From Oxytricha trifallax (taxonomy: Eukaryota > Ciliophora > Spirotrichea > Sporadotrichida > Oxytrichidae), in contig ARYC01017185.1 of the NCBI GenBank assembly GCA_000711775.1, positions 23,421 through 87,420 of the forward strand: a stretch of 64,000 nucleotides of DNA. The letters are read 5' to 3'. The position numbers and the translations under genes were made by a program. The notes under the pieces are model-generated. The model was not told where the DNA came from, did not search any database, and was given only the letters and a program-made list of their open reading frames with translations. Shown piece after piece: positions 47,196 through 58,879 of this stretch (positions are counted from its first letter, which is position 1; each line of letters begins with the position of its first letter).

Positions 47196-48949
47196 ATATT
47201 TTTTAATTTTTACAAAACAAAAGTTATATATAATTTTATATATCCAATAAATATCTACGAATTAATTCATTTTAAATTTTTTTCTAAATAATTTCTTTTA
47301 TTATTTAGATGTAGCTTGTGAGATTGAAAAAGTTTAATTAATGATTGAATTAATTAATGATTATAATTACTTTATAATACTTTGAAATTTATACACACTT
47401 TTACAAATAAATTTATGCGATATGTTTTGCTAAAAAACAAAAATAAAAATAATTTTTGTTTATAAAATTGATCTTATTAAAGTTATTTATGGCTTTTTTC
47501 TTTTTATTAAGTTGCATTACAATTAATGCTAATTTATTTTATAAAAGTTATAATTAATAAAACTAGACAATTATCATAGAGAAAATATAAAATTTGTTTC
47601 GTAATTGTGTTGCAAATTTAAATTTAATAATTTTATGGATATTATTTTTCTTAGAAATTATCATATATTATAGTCCATAATTAAATCATATCAAATAATA
47701 AGATCTTATACAAGAGATAATTTAAAATCTATAAAAATTTAATTTTAATTTCTTTAAATTGTTATTAATGTCTCTAAATTTAATACTAATTGATTCATAT
47801 TTGTTGTAAAACCATAAAATTAAATATAATTTTGAATCTTCATAATAAAAAGATTCTTACTGAATTCAAAGCATTTTATAATTTGCAATTTTTTGAAATT
47901 CATGGCAAATAATTTTTATTTAAAATTTCAATTAATGTTCAATTAATCTCAAAATTAAAATAAATCTTTTAAATAATATTTTTCTGAAAATTTTGTTGGA
48001 TTTTAAATTTTGTCATGAATACTTAATAATATAATTATTTAAATATTAAACTATAAAGTAATTAAATATTTTATATTTAAAATTAAAATTAGTAATTTAT
48101 AATTTCTTCTCAATTTTATTTCAATAATAAATAAAATTGAAGGATATAAAGTCTTGTATGTTGTCTTGACAAAAATTAAAATTATTAATTATGACTTATC
48201 AATACGAGACTTCACATAATTTATTTTAATCTTAATATTTTATAAAAATTTATAATTGTTATTTAAATTTATTTCTATATATAAATATATAGTATAATTT
48301 ATTAATATTGTTTTAATACATTATATTGTTTAATTGTAAAAGATATTTCATTTTATGATCCACAAACTTAAACATAGTCAAAAATAAATTAATAATTAAC
48401 TTATTAAAACTAAAATGATTTGTATAAATTTTTTATTAATTCTATGGAATCTTTTTGTTACCAATAATTTCTATCTTTTATTGTAATAAAAATATAAAGA
48501 TAGACAAATTATATAGATTTAATTATTATAGAAATAAGTATATATAGTAACAAATTTTTTTTTAATTTATTATTAATTAAGGAAAATTATACAAAATAAA
48601 AATTGTGCTCAATTATTTAGTATATTATGATCAGGAATTTACATAATTTTTTATAAATGAAACTAAGATAATATAATTCAATTAATTTACTGTCTTGATA
48701 GTAGTTTATCAAAAAGAATCTTAAGATAAATTATTTTAATTAAAAAAGGACTTCATTTATTAAATTAAATAAAATTTAATAAATTCAATATAAGATAACA
48801 ATTTTATTAACTTTAAAAATGTACTAGGTTATTATTGAATTTTCTTTTTTTTAAGTTTAATTTTTGAAAATATAGTCATCAACAATAGCATATATTTTCT
48901 TAGTTCGTTGTTAAGTATAGTTTTATAAATATTGGAAAAAATAATACCA
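47196..48949. other. AT-rich DNA between two minus-strand genes
   Basis: A possible short coding block (VKTTYKTLYPS, minus strand, about 48170) is the only signal; the remainder shows nothing. Confidence 0.45.
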
Positions 48950-49861
48950 TTTAAAAATTTATCCCATTTAATCTATTATTGAAAGAAACGAATCTAAGCT
49001 CATGTTTAGAAAATTTAATGAGTTGACTAAGTTTCTTTGCATGCATACACTTCTCTCTAATAAAAAAGTAAAATTAAAATATCAAAACTAATAAAATTCT
49101 ATTCATTCATGCTATGCTTTCACATTAAAAAATGAATGTGAAATATTACTTACCTATCTGTAAATTTATCAATCGATGGTGCTTTAATTTTATTTCTTTC
49201 AATTTGATATAGCACATCATTATTATTATTAGTCATTATTTTCTATTGACTTAAGTTTCCTGCGAATGAATTATTTGTTAAAGTAGTAAACTGTTGCTAA
49301 TTCTGTTAGTTAATTTATAACTGTTATTACTACTACTACTGTTAACTTGAAATTTATGATAATTGTCTTCGATATTGACTTTAATCAGATTGAGCTTATT
49401 AACTAAAAGAAAATTTATTTTAATTAATCATTAATAGAACTTACTTAATAACATTAGTCTGCTTGTTAGAAAGTGAAAACATCTGTTAATTTGGTTATTA
49501 ATAATCTGTGCTTTATTATCTTTAATTATAATGCATTAAATTGATTCTTTTTTGTGAGTTACGCTTTTGAAATGCATATTAACCAGATTCTTCAAAATTT
49601 TACTACTATTGCTAAAATCTATTGCATATTTATTCGCTTTGTAACAAACTTCCTGCATTCGCTGTTTTAGGCCTCAAGCTGTTTCTGTTGCTTATATTAT
49701 ATTTAATTATACTATATATTTATAATAATTATTAGATATACTTTTCCTATCTAGAGGGGAATTCATGCTATTATAACGCCTTTATCTATCGTGAGTATTT
49801 TTATTTTAGTTAAATGTACTTATTGATCCACCTGCTGTGTTTGATTTGTAGTTATAGTCAT
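48950..49861 (-). CDS. Poly-glutamine protein of unknown function
   Basis: ATG at 49861 (MTITTNQTQQVDQ). A shift, probably an IES, leads to HDRQRRYNSMNSPLDRK and then SNRNSLRPKTANAGSLLQSE and NFEESGQYAFQKRNSQKRIN. An intron (GTAAGT near 49445, acceptor TTTTAG near 49401) joins NVIN to QQAQSDQSQYRRQ. A run of eight Gln follows, encoded by a mix of CAG, TAG and TAA, so it is selected or tolerated at protein level rather than a simple triplet expansion. After APSIDKFTDR a second GTAAGT intron (donor near 49155) leads to MHAKKLSQLIKFSKHELRF. The 3' end is not located; VKTTYKTLYPS near 48170 might belong to it. No domain recognised. Confidence 0.65.
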
Positions 49862-50070
49862 CTAAAGGTTTTGGGAAAATAAGAAATAAGAATAATTTTA
49901 TTATAATTTTTAATAAATTCTAATTATTAAAAAATAAAATTATTATTTTAACTCTTTGTATATTCATTGATTTTTATTTCATAAAAAAATTTATAATAGC
50001 AAAAATAGAAAAATAGATATTTATAAATACAATCCTTTATATAAATTAAAAAAAAATATTACATTAAAAT

Positions 50071-51005
50071 GGGATAAAATATCTCAAGTTTGTGGTAGCG
50101 ATTATCAACAAGAAAAGGGAATTCTGTAAAAAATGATAAACCATGTCGAATATTGATGTTGGGATTAGACGCTGCTGGAAAGACGACTATTCTATATAAA
50201 TTCAAAGCACCACATGATCAATTTGATACTATTCCAAAAATTATGTTAAATTTACTTCATATCATAGAATTTTAATATAAAAAAATATTGAAAATTGAAA
50301 ATTGTAAATTCAAATATTTTAATTTATGTTTGTATTCCAACGATTGGATTTAATGTAGAAAACTATAAAGTTGGAAATGTTAATTTAACAAGATGGGATG
50401 GAGGTTTCTATAATTTGCAAGTCATTTCAAGATAATTATTAAAAATATATCAATTATTTTAATTGGGAAAATTATTAAATAATATTATAAAATAACTAAG
50501 AAATGTAATTTTTTAAAGAGGGCGTATGCGACATTATTATGTAGACACAAAAGGCTTGATATTTGTAATCGATAGCAAAGATAGTGAAAGAATATAATAG
50601 AACGCAGAGTATTTACAATAATTGCTGAGCGAGGAAAGTTTAAACAATATCCCAGTATTTACTAAAGTATTTTAATTTTAATAAAATAACATTTATTTGT
50701 TATTTCCCAAATTTAATAATATATTAATAATTTATTTGAAATTTAAGGATTTTATAAGATTGATATACGCAAATAAAAGTGATTTAAATGGCATTATGTC
50801 ACCTGCAGAGATAGTCTAATTATTAGATCTACAGCAATATCTTTATTTTTCTCTTTTTATTTTACATATTTACTTTTTGAAGAAATTATCATTAATTGAT
50901 ATAAATAATGTTAATATAAAGGTCTAAAATGGATGATATAGAGTACAGTTGGTACTACAGGTTAAGGTTTACATGAAGGTTTAGACTGGTTAACAAATTA
51001 AATAA
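50071..51005 (+). CDS. ARF/ARL-family small GTPase, five MDSs, switch II abnormal
   Basis: ATG at 50071 gives MGQNISSLWQRL with a myristoylatable Gly2. The P-loop is LMLGLDAAGKTTILYKF. Pointer TATTCCAA (8 bp, IES 50238-50340) joins DTIP to TIGFNVE, reconstituting the ARF switch I. Then come TRWDGG (interswitch/G3), HYYVDTKGLIFVIDSKDSER, YANKSDL (G4 NKxD) and WMIQSTVGTTGQGLHEGLDW, the ARF C-terminal signature, where TAA encodes Gln. With pointer GAGG the reading is WDGGRMRHYY, lacking the usual catalytic Gln and about eight switch II residues. Either a small MDS is missing here or the protein is atypical. The terminal TGA was not found; the end is set after WLTNQI. Confidence 0.85.
50238..50340 (+). 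other. IES, pointer TATTCCAA (8 bp)
   Basis: Repeats at 50230-50237 and 50333-50340 flank 103 bp; removal restores the invariant ARF switch I TIPTIGFNVE. Confidence 0.95.
50405..50521 (+). other. IES, pointer GAGG (4 bp), boundary uncertain
   Basis: Repeats at 50401-50404 and 50518-50521 are in phase, but the joined protein lacks the usual switch II residues, so the true junction may differ. Confidence 0.45.
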
Positions 51006-51239
51006 ATATATATTTATATTGTATATATATATTTATTTTATTTTAACAAATGCGATTTAATAAAATTAGAATTCATAAGAATAAGCAAATTGATAACAAA
51101 ATAATATATTGTGCTATTTTATTTTGGATTTTTTATTTCTCCTAAATTAAATAAAGATTAAATATTCTATCTCAATTGAATTTTATAAACAAAATTTAAA
51201 ATGTAAAGGTTTTGGTAAATAAAGACTTCCCAAAAATTG

Positions 51240-52410
51240 AGCATTTCCTGAACCCATTTAATTACTGGCAGTTTTATCTTAATTTTTATAAATCGCCGAG
51301 TCATTTCTGTTGAATATTATAACTAGCTTTTTATTTCTAGAATATTGATATATTAACTTAAAACTTAAATATTTATTATTAAGCATAAACTTGCTTCTAC
51401 TAACTGAGTTCTTTACATTAACAGTCTTAGATTCCTTATCAACAACCAGTTTTTATTGCTTCTCCTATATCTCATCTTAGATATAATTAAATTGTTTGCA
51501 ATAAATAGTAACAATTCAATATAGTACTTGCTATTATGTAATAAGCAATAAAGTAAATAAAAACGAAAGCAGTTAAGTCTAAACGCTCGCTATCATACTC
51601 GTACATTTTTATCTAATCACTACTTCCCAATCTATTACTAATCTTTCCCTGCTTATTATAAAAGATTATAAGAATTTAATTATAAGTCTCACTTTAGTGA
51701 ATTTTATATAAAATTCAAATTTAATATTCTGTATGCTTTTAGATATCATAATTTAATACCTTTTGAAAAAAATAACGATAAATATTGTAGAAAATAATCA
51801 AATATGTTACTTTAAGTCATTTAAAAATCAAAATTTAATATACAGTTTAAATACTATGACATTTTAAATCCGTAATAAAAAGATATCTACGTAAAATTTT
51901 ATATTTTACTTAATAAAGTTAGTGGAAGAATTAATAAAATGTAATTTTTAATAACGTAATATTTTAAATACAGCAATAGTATCTGGATTATTGGTTTAAA
52001 AGCACAAATATTAAGGGATAGTTGATTGTCCTGCTCTTGACAACATAGGCGTTCCATTAAACTGATAGTGCCCATGTTAGTCCAACCCAAGGTCTAAATT
52101 GTGTGGATTTGGGATTGGATTCAGATAATTCAGGGTTTAATTGTTATTTAAAGTTGAGGATGTAGTTGATGCACGGAGGTTATCAATTTATCATAAAATA
52201 TTTTGATTTAATCATGCAAAATAGGGGGGAGTGGTGAAGTATTAGCTATATAAATAAATAGGGAAATCTTTTACATTAAATAAAAAGAAATTACTAAAAA
52301 TATATAATTAAGATATAAGTTATCCAATGTTTAATCATTTTGCTACTTCACTTATTTTATGAATGGGTTTGAGTTTTCATTCAAGTTTGTTGTAGAAGAT
52401 CTAATAAATA
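51240..52410 (-). CDS. Multi-pass membrane protein, unrecognised
   Basis: Minus-strand blocks from about 52405 (RSSTTNLNENSNPFIK), then 52160-51950 (STQFRPWVGLTWALSVQWNA followed by a hydrophobic INYPLIFVLLN), 51650-51490 (DSERLDLTAFVFIYFIAYYI, a clear membrane helix, then LNCYYLLQTIQLYL) and 51480-51270 (EKQQKLVVDKESKTVNVKNS, then DSAIYKNQDKTASNQMGSGN). At least two transmembrane segments and a hydrophilic Q/S-rich tail. Frame changes between blocks indicate IESs whose pointers I did not resolve. Start and stop are not fixed. No family recognised. Confidence 0.55.
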
Positions 52411-52883
52411 ATAAAATTTAAAATCTTTAAATAATTTAATATGATTTTTTTTTGATATAATTATAAATCTTACTATATTGATATTACTCTATAGTTAATT
52501 AGCAGCTGTGCTACTCATTTTATTTTATACTTAATTTATTTTATTTATATTGTCTCATGCCTTTTTAAAATAATTGATTATTTTAAAGTAATTAGTAATT
52601 TTAAGATTATTTTTATATTGATTTGTTAATGCTTAAATATTCGCGAAATTATTTATTTATAATTATTATTAAATTTCAGACTCCAGTCTACGACTTTATT
52701 ATAATACATTAATTATGCTATTAATTATTATTATTAAAATTTAATTTATTTTTTTAGATTAATAATAATAATATTGAATATTAAACTTTAACACACAAGC
52801 AAATTTCGCTACCCTCACAGAACCTCATTAAGACCTAAATAACCCAAATTATTTACCTTACCCAATACAAAACACAAAACAAA
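52411..52883. other. AT-rich divergent intergenic region
   Basis: Between a minus-strand membrane-protein gene and a plus-strand gene. The last 90 bp before the ATG are C/A-rich (CACACAAGC, ACCCTCACAG), a possible 5' leader. Confidence 0.45.
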
Positions 52884-55718
52884 ATGGAAAGCATTAACAC
52901 AAACACCCACATCTTCAACTCAATCAACAACGTCGCCAACAACTATTACTACGATTCACAAGATCAATTATATATTAATCAATATATTTATTAAAATAAA
53001 CGCAAATATTCAATTATTATAATTATATATAAGATAACACATTCGATGCTAATCAGACTGCTTAGAATTACGATAACGTAAGTTTAATTTCACCATCATT
53101 AAAATAAATTAATATCAGTCCAAATTATTATTAACCTGGATCTAGTATTTAAATGTCAGGCTCTCTTAATGATAAGTATTTTATATATATTTCTCAACCA
53201 TAATTAATTAGGAGAAGTTTGATCAAATATATTTAAATTAACTGTAGTTAAAAACCACAAATATAATGAATAGTTTCCCTAAAATTTAAATATGTTTGAC
53301 TTTCATGAAGTCGAGACAAATATATCATAACTGAGTAGCAAAAATATTGGAATTAAGTTTTTTAATTTAAATTAGTTATCCATTTATTATTAGCAAATAT
53401 TAATTTAGCAAGATACGAATATAGATTGCATGTATAAAACAAGAGCTTCTGTGTAATTTAGATTTTGAAAAATATAATATTGAGAAATTAAGCAAACATG
53501 GCAAAAAACATATATGTGAAATTGAAATATTTCCAATAGCAAAGCTAAGTTTTTTTTAAATTTTATATCAAATTGTCATAGATTATAATTTTTGACAACT
53601 ATAATTGGTTTTATAATAATTTGTTTTTATTTTATTAGAACATATCTTTTTATGTAATATTCAACATAATTTTGAATTTTTTCATTTTATTAAAATATAA
53701 TGAGTCATCCCCATTTATACAGAATTGAAAAATATTAACCACTTTATGAGGCTTATCTTATATTAATATTTTTATTTTTTACTTTTCTATAAGGATCAAT
53801 CCATTTTTAAATGAGTGTATTACTATTGAGATTATTATATAAAATAGATATATTGATTCTTTCAAAAGAGTATCTCTTATAGGCAAAAATAAAATATTGA
53901 TAAAATCAACAACCCAAGTTAAACGAAGTCGCTTTAGAGAAGCTTGAAAAATTAAGGTAAGTTGGGAGATATATAAACCTGTTACCTCATCAGTATATCG
54001 TCAGTCAACAAGAGAGTTAAATATATCTCATTAAGAATTTTAATTGAAATAATTATGATGAATAGAGAATTATATCAAATTTTAAATTCTTTATATCATA
54101 CATTCTTTGCATCTACTCGAAAATAAAGAGAAAAGCCTATGGGACTGAAAGAAAAATAAAGTAAAATACTTCAAAAAATGGGTTTTCTTAAATATGCGAA
54201 TCATCTTCATCAATTTATAATGAAATATAATAATATTCATACAATCTAATTCAACCTACAAATTCTTCTCAGCTTTTAAGCATGCTCTATTAAGATATTA
54301 CTTTCGAGAAGAATTTGGGGATATTAAACAAATTAATTGTAAATTTACTTATATCTTTTGGAATATTAACATATTATAATTTACCTAATGAATTTATCTA
54401 TGAAAGAAGCTGACTAAACAGCAGTTTGAGCGATTCCATATTAAGATATGAATTTTAAATTTGAAAACATCCTAGTTAATAATTAAAATATCTAATCTAC
54501 TCTCTATACTTCAACTTCTATATTAAGCAAACGAAACTATTTGAAAACAAATATAAGGATATAAATTAATTAATAAAAATTAGATTTAAGTTAAAAATCA
54601 CAAGCTGAAATTTATAAGTAAAATAAGATAAATAAATTATTATTAAAAATAACTTCATTAGAGTTCTAATTTTAATAATCTTAGATGTTACTTATAGTTG
54701 TTTTTTATTCTTAAGATATTAAAAGAAGCTGAAAAAGAGTCAAGAGTGAACCAAATTTATGACTTGAGACAACTTCTTCAAAAGGTCAACAAACAAGGCG
54801 AGAGCAAATTAGTTTACATAAAGAATAAGAATGTAAGTTATATAACAATTTAGAATATTTTTTAGGATAGCTTATTTTAGAAATTAATTTTAATTAATTT
54901 TATTGAATGGAAGGAGTTTATATTAAAATTACTAACCCAATATTTCTTTCTACTCTGTTAAAAAATATTTATTAATTTCTTTCTATATACAGGCTAAGTT
55001 AAGAACTGAGAAATAAGCTTTGTTGCAAGCCTTAGATATAGCCAGAGAAAATGTCGCACACTTCGAAAACGTCAGCGCTTAAATTCTAATCTGTAATTTA
55101 TTAGAGGATAATCATATTGTGATAACTCAACTGAAGTATCAAGAGATTTTATTTATACTTATTTATAAATAGTATACTATTTTTTCTTTTCAGTAATCTC
55201 ACTACAAATTATTAAAAGGATTTCTAATCAGAACACTCGCTACTGCCTCATCATCCTACGTTGAAGACAAGCAATCGATTATTATCGGCGGCGGCGACAT
55301 TATTATTTGTGGCTCAGAGGGGAAGCATCACCATAGCAAGTTAGTCAGCTCTAACTCTAAGTTTACCAAGATGATGCGCTGCTTTGAGATGGACCAAATA
55401 TTTGAACAGGAAGAACAACAACCACAATAATAACTTCTGCTTCAACCTTATCTTCTCAAGAATAAGTCCTCTTCACAGGTCGTCGTCGCAGTAGTGGATG
55501 ATAGAGATGATAGAGACTTTAGAGATAGTGATTGTGGCTGTGGAAACTAGGGGTATAAGTCATTGATTTAATAAGTATATTCTAAAGAGGAGAAACCGGC
55601 CGCTAAATGTGAAGTTGCTTTGTAAATTCATATACAGCTAAACAATGAATTTGAATTTGACTAAATCTCTTTATATTTTGATTTCTGTATTAGATTCGAG
55701 ATTGTGACCTGTTTATGA
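52884..55718 (+). CDS. Asn/Gln-rich coiled-coil protein with acidic, Cys-containing tail
   Basis: ATG at 52884 (MESINTNTHIFNSINNVANN). Blocks: 53040-53080 (FDANQTAQNYDN then GTAAGT), 53105-53175, 53285-53340 (MFDFHEVETNISQLSSKN), 53415-53545 (CIKQELLCNLDFEKYNIEKL), 53905-53956 ending at a GTAAGT donor, 54723-54830 (KESRVNQIYDLRQLLQKVNK then GTAAGT), 54993-55095 and 55195-55718. The last is a 520-bp MDS with an IIIGGGDIIICGSEGKHHHS segment, an acidic DDRDDRDFRDSDCGCGN region, and TGA at 55716-55718. Two adjacent helices with a Lys-rich spacer (QIYDLRQLLQK ... KLRTEKQALLQALD) could be a helix-loop-helix dimerisation unit, but no basic DNA-binding region is clear. The 53957-54722 gap contains an opposite-strand gene. 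Confidence 0.65.
54050..54439 (-). CDS. Small gene nested in an intron/IES gap of the plus-strand gene
   Basis: ATG at 54439 (MESLKLLFSQLLSQINSL) is followed by a GTAAAT donor. The next block reads YPQILLESNILIEHAQKLRR ending RLNQI. A 4-bp repeat ATTG in matching phase joins it to DEDDSHIQENPFFE. A 26-nt GTATTT...TTTCAG interval then leads to SHRLFSLFSSRCKEC. All blocks lie between the GTAAGT donor at 53957 and the next exon at 54723 of the plus-strand gene. Germline IESs that contain MDSs of other genes are known in Oxytricha; here the nested gene is antisense. The 3' end and family are unknown. Confidence 0.5.
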
Positions 55719-55784
55719 AAATAATTCTTATAAATTAAGTTTATTTTTTACTGTTGCTGCTTTATGTATTTAACGTGTATCTGT

Positions 55785-58583
55785 TCACTAAAAATACTCT
55801 TATTGGATAGATGCTTTTCGGTTCGCTCTCTTTGTTTAAAAAGTTGCAGTTCTTATCTCTTAGTCAAATCTCTCTGGCATATCTTTCTATACCATTTTCG
55901 CTAGACTTTAATTTTTCTCTCTATTGAAATCCTAACTTTTCTTTCTCAAGCACCCAGACTTAAGCTCAAATTCTTGATCAACGTCGTTAACTTAAAGCAT
56001 GTCTACTTTTCTGATTATTGAAGCTTTTCCATTACTTTCTTCTTCAGTGTCTGAATAGGCATCTCTCTAATTTAGTGATTCTTTTTTTAAAGGTTTAAAT
56101 TAGTCGTGGCTTCCTTTCGACTCTTCTTAATTATTTTCAAATGCTTGATTATAGGAGTCTGAGTTAAAGAATGGGTCGTCAGGCATGCCAGTTTGTTTGT
56201 TGTCTTGGTAATCGTCGTATTCATAATCTGAATCACTCTGCTCTTCTTAAAAGTATTGCATAGTCTCACAGTTGATAGGGATTTTCTTTTCTATAAGCAG
56301 TTAAATTATAGTAACTAATTCTTACTTATTATTTCATGGTAATCACACTAAGAGCTGTTAAAGTTTGTCATTACACCATCTTAATACCCTGGGTACTGAT
56401 GATTCTATAAAAGTTTATCATATAAATATATACTTTCTTACATCTAAAATTTCCTTAATAATTCGCCAAGACTTGACTTCATCTCCCATATATTTGATGC
56501 ATCGAGGACATAACTTATCAATTGACATGCTAGGTTCACATATTGTACAAAAATCTCTAAAGAACAGCTGAATTTTGAAGTCCCAACTGATTCTGTTATC
56601 TTTTACTATTGAATCTGGATCGACTGTTTACTTTGTGAACTCATATACATTTTCCTGGATAAACGACGTGTTAAGAGCAAACCTACAAACCAATTTATTC
56701 TTAAGACTACCTTTATGCAACAATCTGAAGTAAATATCTCCGCATAGAAGTGGATCTTTATCTATATTGATGACTATTTTCTATAAGCGTTTTTCTTTAG
56801 CACTGCCAGGATTGCCTCCGGTTTACTTTATGCTATTTCTGGAGTTTTCATCGTAGTCATTTTAATCTTGATTTTTGTAACTTTTTAGGTTTTGAGAGTG
56901 TTTATTTGTCCAGATTAATTCAAAGTCTTTCCCACTCAAAACTTCAATATAAGGTCTTATCCCGTCGTCAGAGATTTTTGGAACTGTCGTTATTACTATT
57001 TTGTCTAAGATTTTAATAGATGGGGATTAAATCATGCGTTTGTAAACTCCTTCAAAGTAATGTACGTATCTTTCAAATGTAAAAATGATAATCCTATTTT
57101 TTCCTTAACTAGGCTTATATAGAATATCTTTTATAAAATCTAACTTAAGATGGTTGTGTGACACCTCTTCCATGCTCAAATCTTTTCCATCCATAATATG
57201 TAATTGCATCAGCTGCATTTTCAGCAAGTCCACTAAACATTAAAAACGATGCAATTGAAGTGCCTGTGCGACCCTTGCCAGCATTACAATTTACAATTAC
57301 TATGTGATTTGGATTTTCTATAAAAAGTGAATTAGGATACATTATTTTTATAAAAATCATGTCTGAATTCCCATAAAGGTCAAGTTAGAGATATTATACA
57401 GGTTAACTCTTACATACTTTTAAGAAACTTGTACATTTCTTAGCACACTTCAAAGAGTACATTCATAGCTGGTGAATGATGGTCCTCCCATTTATATTCT
57501 AAGACCATCCCCTTAAATTTCTTGTAATCGTATTTTCTGCAACTAAGGTTAAATATCAGGTAAGAGTCTTTGTGCCTTTCCTCAAGAAATGCCGCCACCT
57601 ATAAAAGAAATTTTATTAGTAAACAAAACTTTAGTGATGATATTAGAGTTTTAATTTCTTCCAACTACTTGCAATTGATATTATTAATAAGACATAAAAA
57701 ATTGTTTATGATAGCTCAATTAACTCATTATTAACCATGAATTTTTGAAAATTAAAAATTACTTTAATTAATCACTTAACGTAAAATATATTTAATTTCT
57801 TATATTATAATTATAATGGAATAAAGTGATTCATGATAAGAGAAAAACCTCTCTAATTTAAAACCTAAATCCTTGTGAATTATCTCAAAGTAAGTATCTA
57901 TTTTTCAATATTTTCTAACTTTTATTTCTAATTTCAAACAAGTAATTCATTTTATCTGATTATAATCAACTAATTTCCATAAATTTAAAAATATGCGTTA
58001 ATAAACTGAGCACTTGCAATATACAATATATACTTTATGATTTATACAAGTTGAAGATGTACTAACATTAATATTAGGGTAATATACACAATGACCTTCT
58101 TTGCTGAACAACAATCGATTTAGGAAATTTAAAAATAATATATTCAAAAAAGCCTAATTAAATCATAAGTGATATATGATAATCAAACTTTAGGTCACAT
58201 ATTTAAATATATTTCCCATTCTTTGTACTTAAATCTATATTAATTTACATTTATTAAAATAAAGGCAGTTTTTTTAATGCGTGTATTTTATTTTTACCAA
58301 TTGTTTTCTATTTTATCAATACTTTAATTAGATTTCAATCAACAGTATATTCTTTAAGTCTGATCCCACATTTGTGAAGAAATCTTGAACTTATATTGCT
58401 TTTAAAATGAATTCTTTAGTCATTACTTACATCGTTGATATTGTTTCTGTAGCACTGCTCAAAGCCAGAAGCAGGGAAACTCATTCCGCAGACCCTCCTC
58501 GTGATATAGGTAATATCCAAATCGTATTTGTTGTATTAAAATCTATTACGTTTTCCGCTCACAATTTTACGCAAAAAGTTCAT
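55785..58583 (-). CDS. PTEN: PTEN-type phosphoinositide/dual-specificity phosphatase, 578 residues
   Basis: ATG at 58583 (MNFLRKIVSGKRNRFQ), stop TGA 55785-55787. Phosphatase domain: YDLDITYITRRVCGMSFPAS, CYRNNIND, FLEERHKDSYLIFNLSC, YKWEDHHSPAM, the P-loop NCNAGKGRTGT, and GVTQPSQVRF, where TAA is the conserved Gln. C2 domain: CGDIYFRLLHKGSLKNK and CRFALNTSFIQ match the PTEN C2 core. The tail is acidic and then basic. Four introns (57599-58430, 57318-57417, 56405-56441, 56291-56325) and one IES (57074-57131, pointer AAAGATA) leave 1737 nt. The first intron is 832 bp and probably contains an IES. The usual His before the catalytic Cys is Asn. Expected activity: removal of the 3-phosphate of PI(3,4,5)P3, by homology. 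Confidence 0.92.
57074..57131 (-). other. IES, pointer AAAGATA (7 bp)
   Basis: Repeats at 57125-57131 and 57067-57073; removal of 58 bp joins PSQVRFYKR to YVHYFEGVYKRM at the phosphatase-C2 boundary. Confidence 0.9.
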
Positions 58584-58879
58584 TTTATCGGAATATAATT
58601 AATAATAGCATTTGCAAAAATTAATTAAGATTGAAATCATAATAATTACTTTCCCTTATTAAAATAAATTATCTATATAAAACAAAAATATAATGGTAAA
58701 ATTTTTATTCACATAGCTTATTTCATTATGGAAATATTGAATTATATTTTAAGATTAAAATTTAATTAAAACCCATTTTCAAGCAAAACTTTATATTTCT
58801 GACTAATATACAACTATTATTAATTCTAAAATACTTATATATCGTTAAAATCATCTATCATCAAGAAATTTTAAGACTT

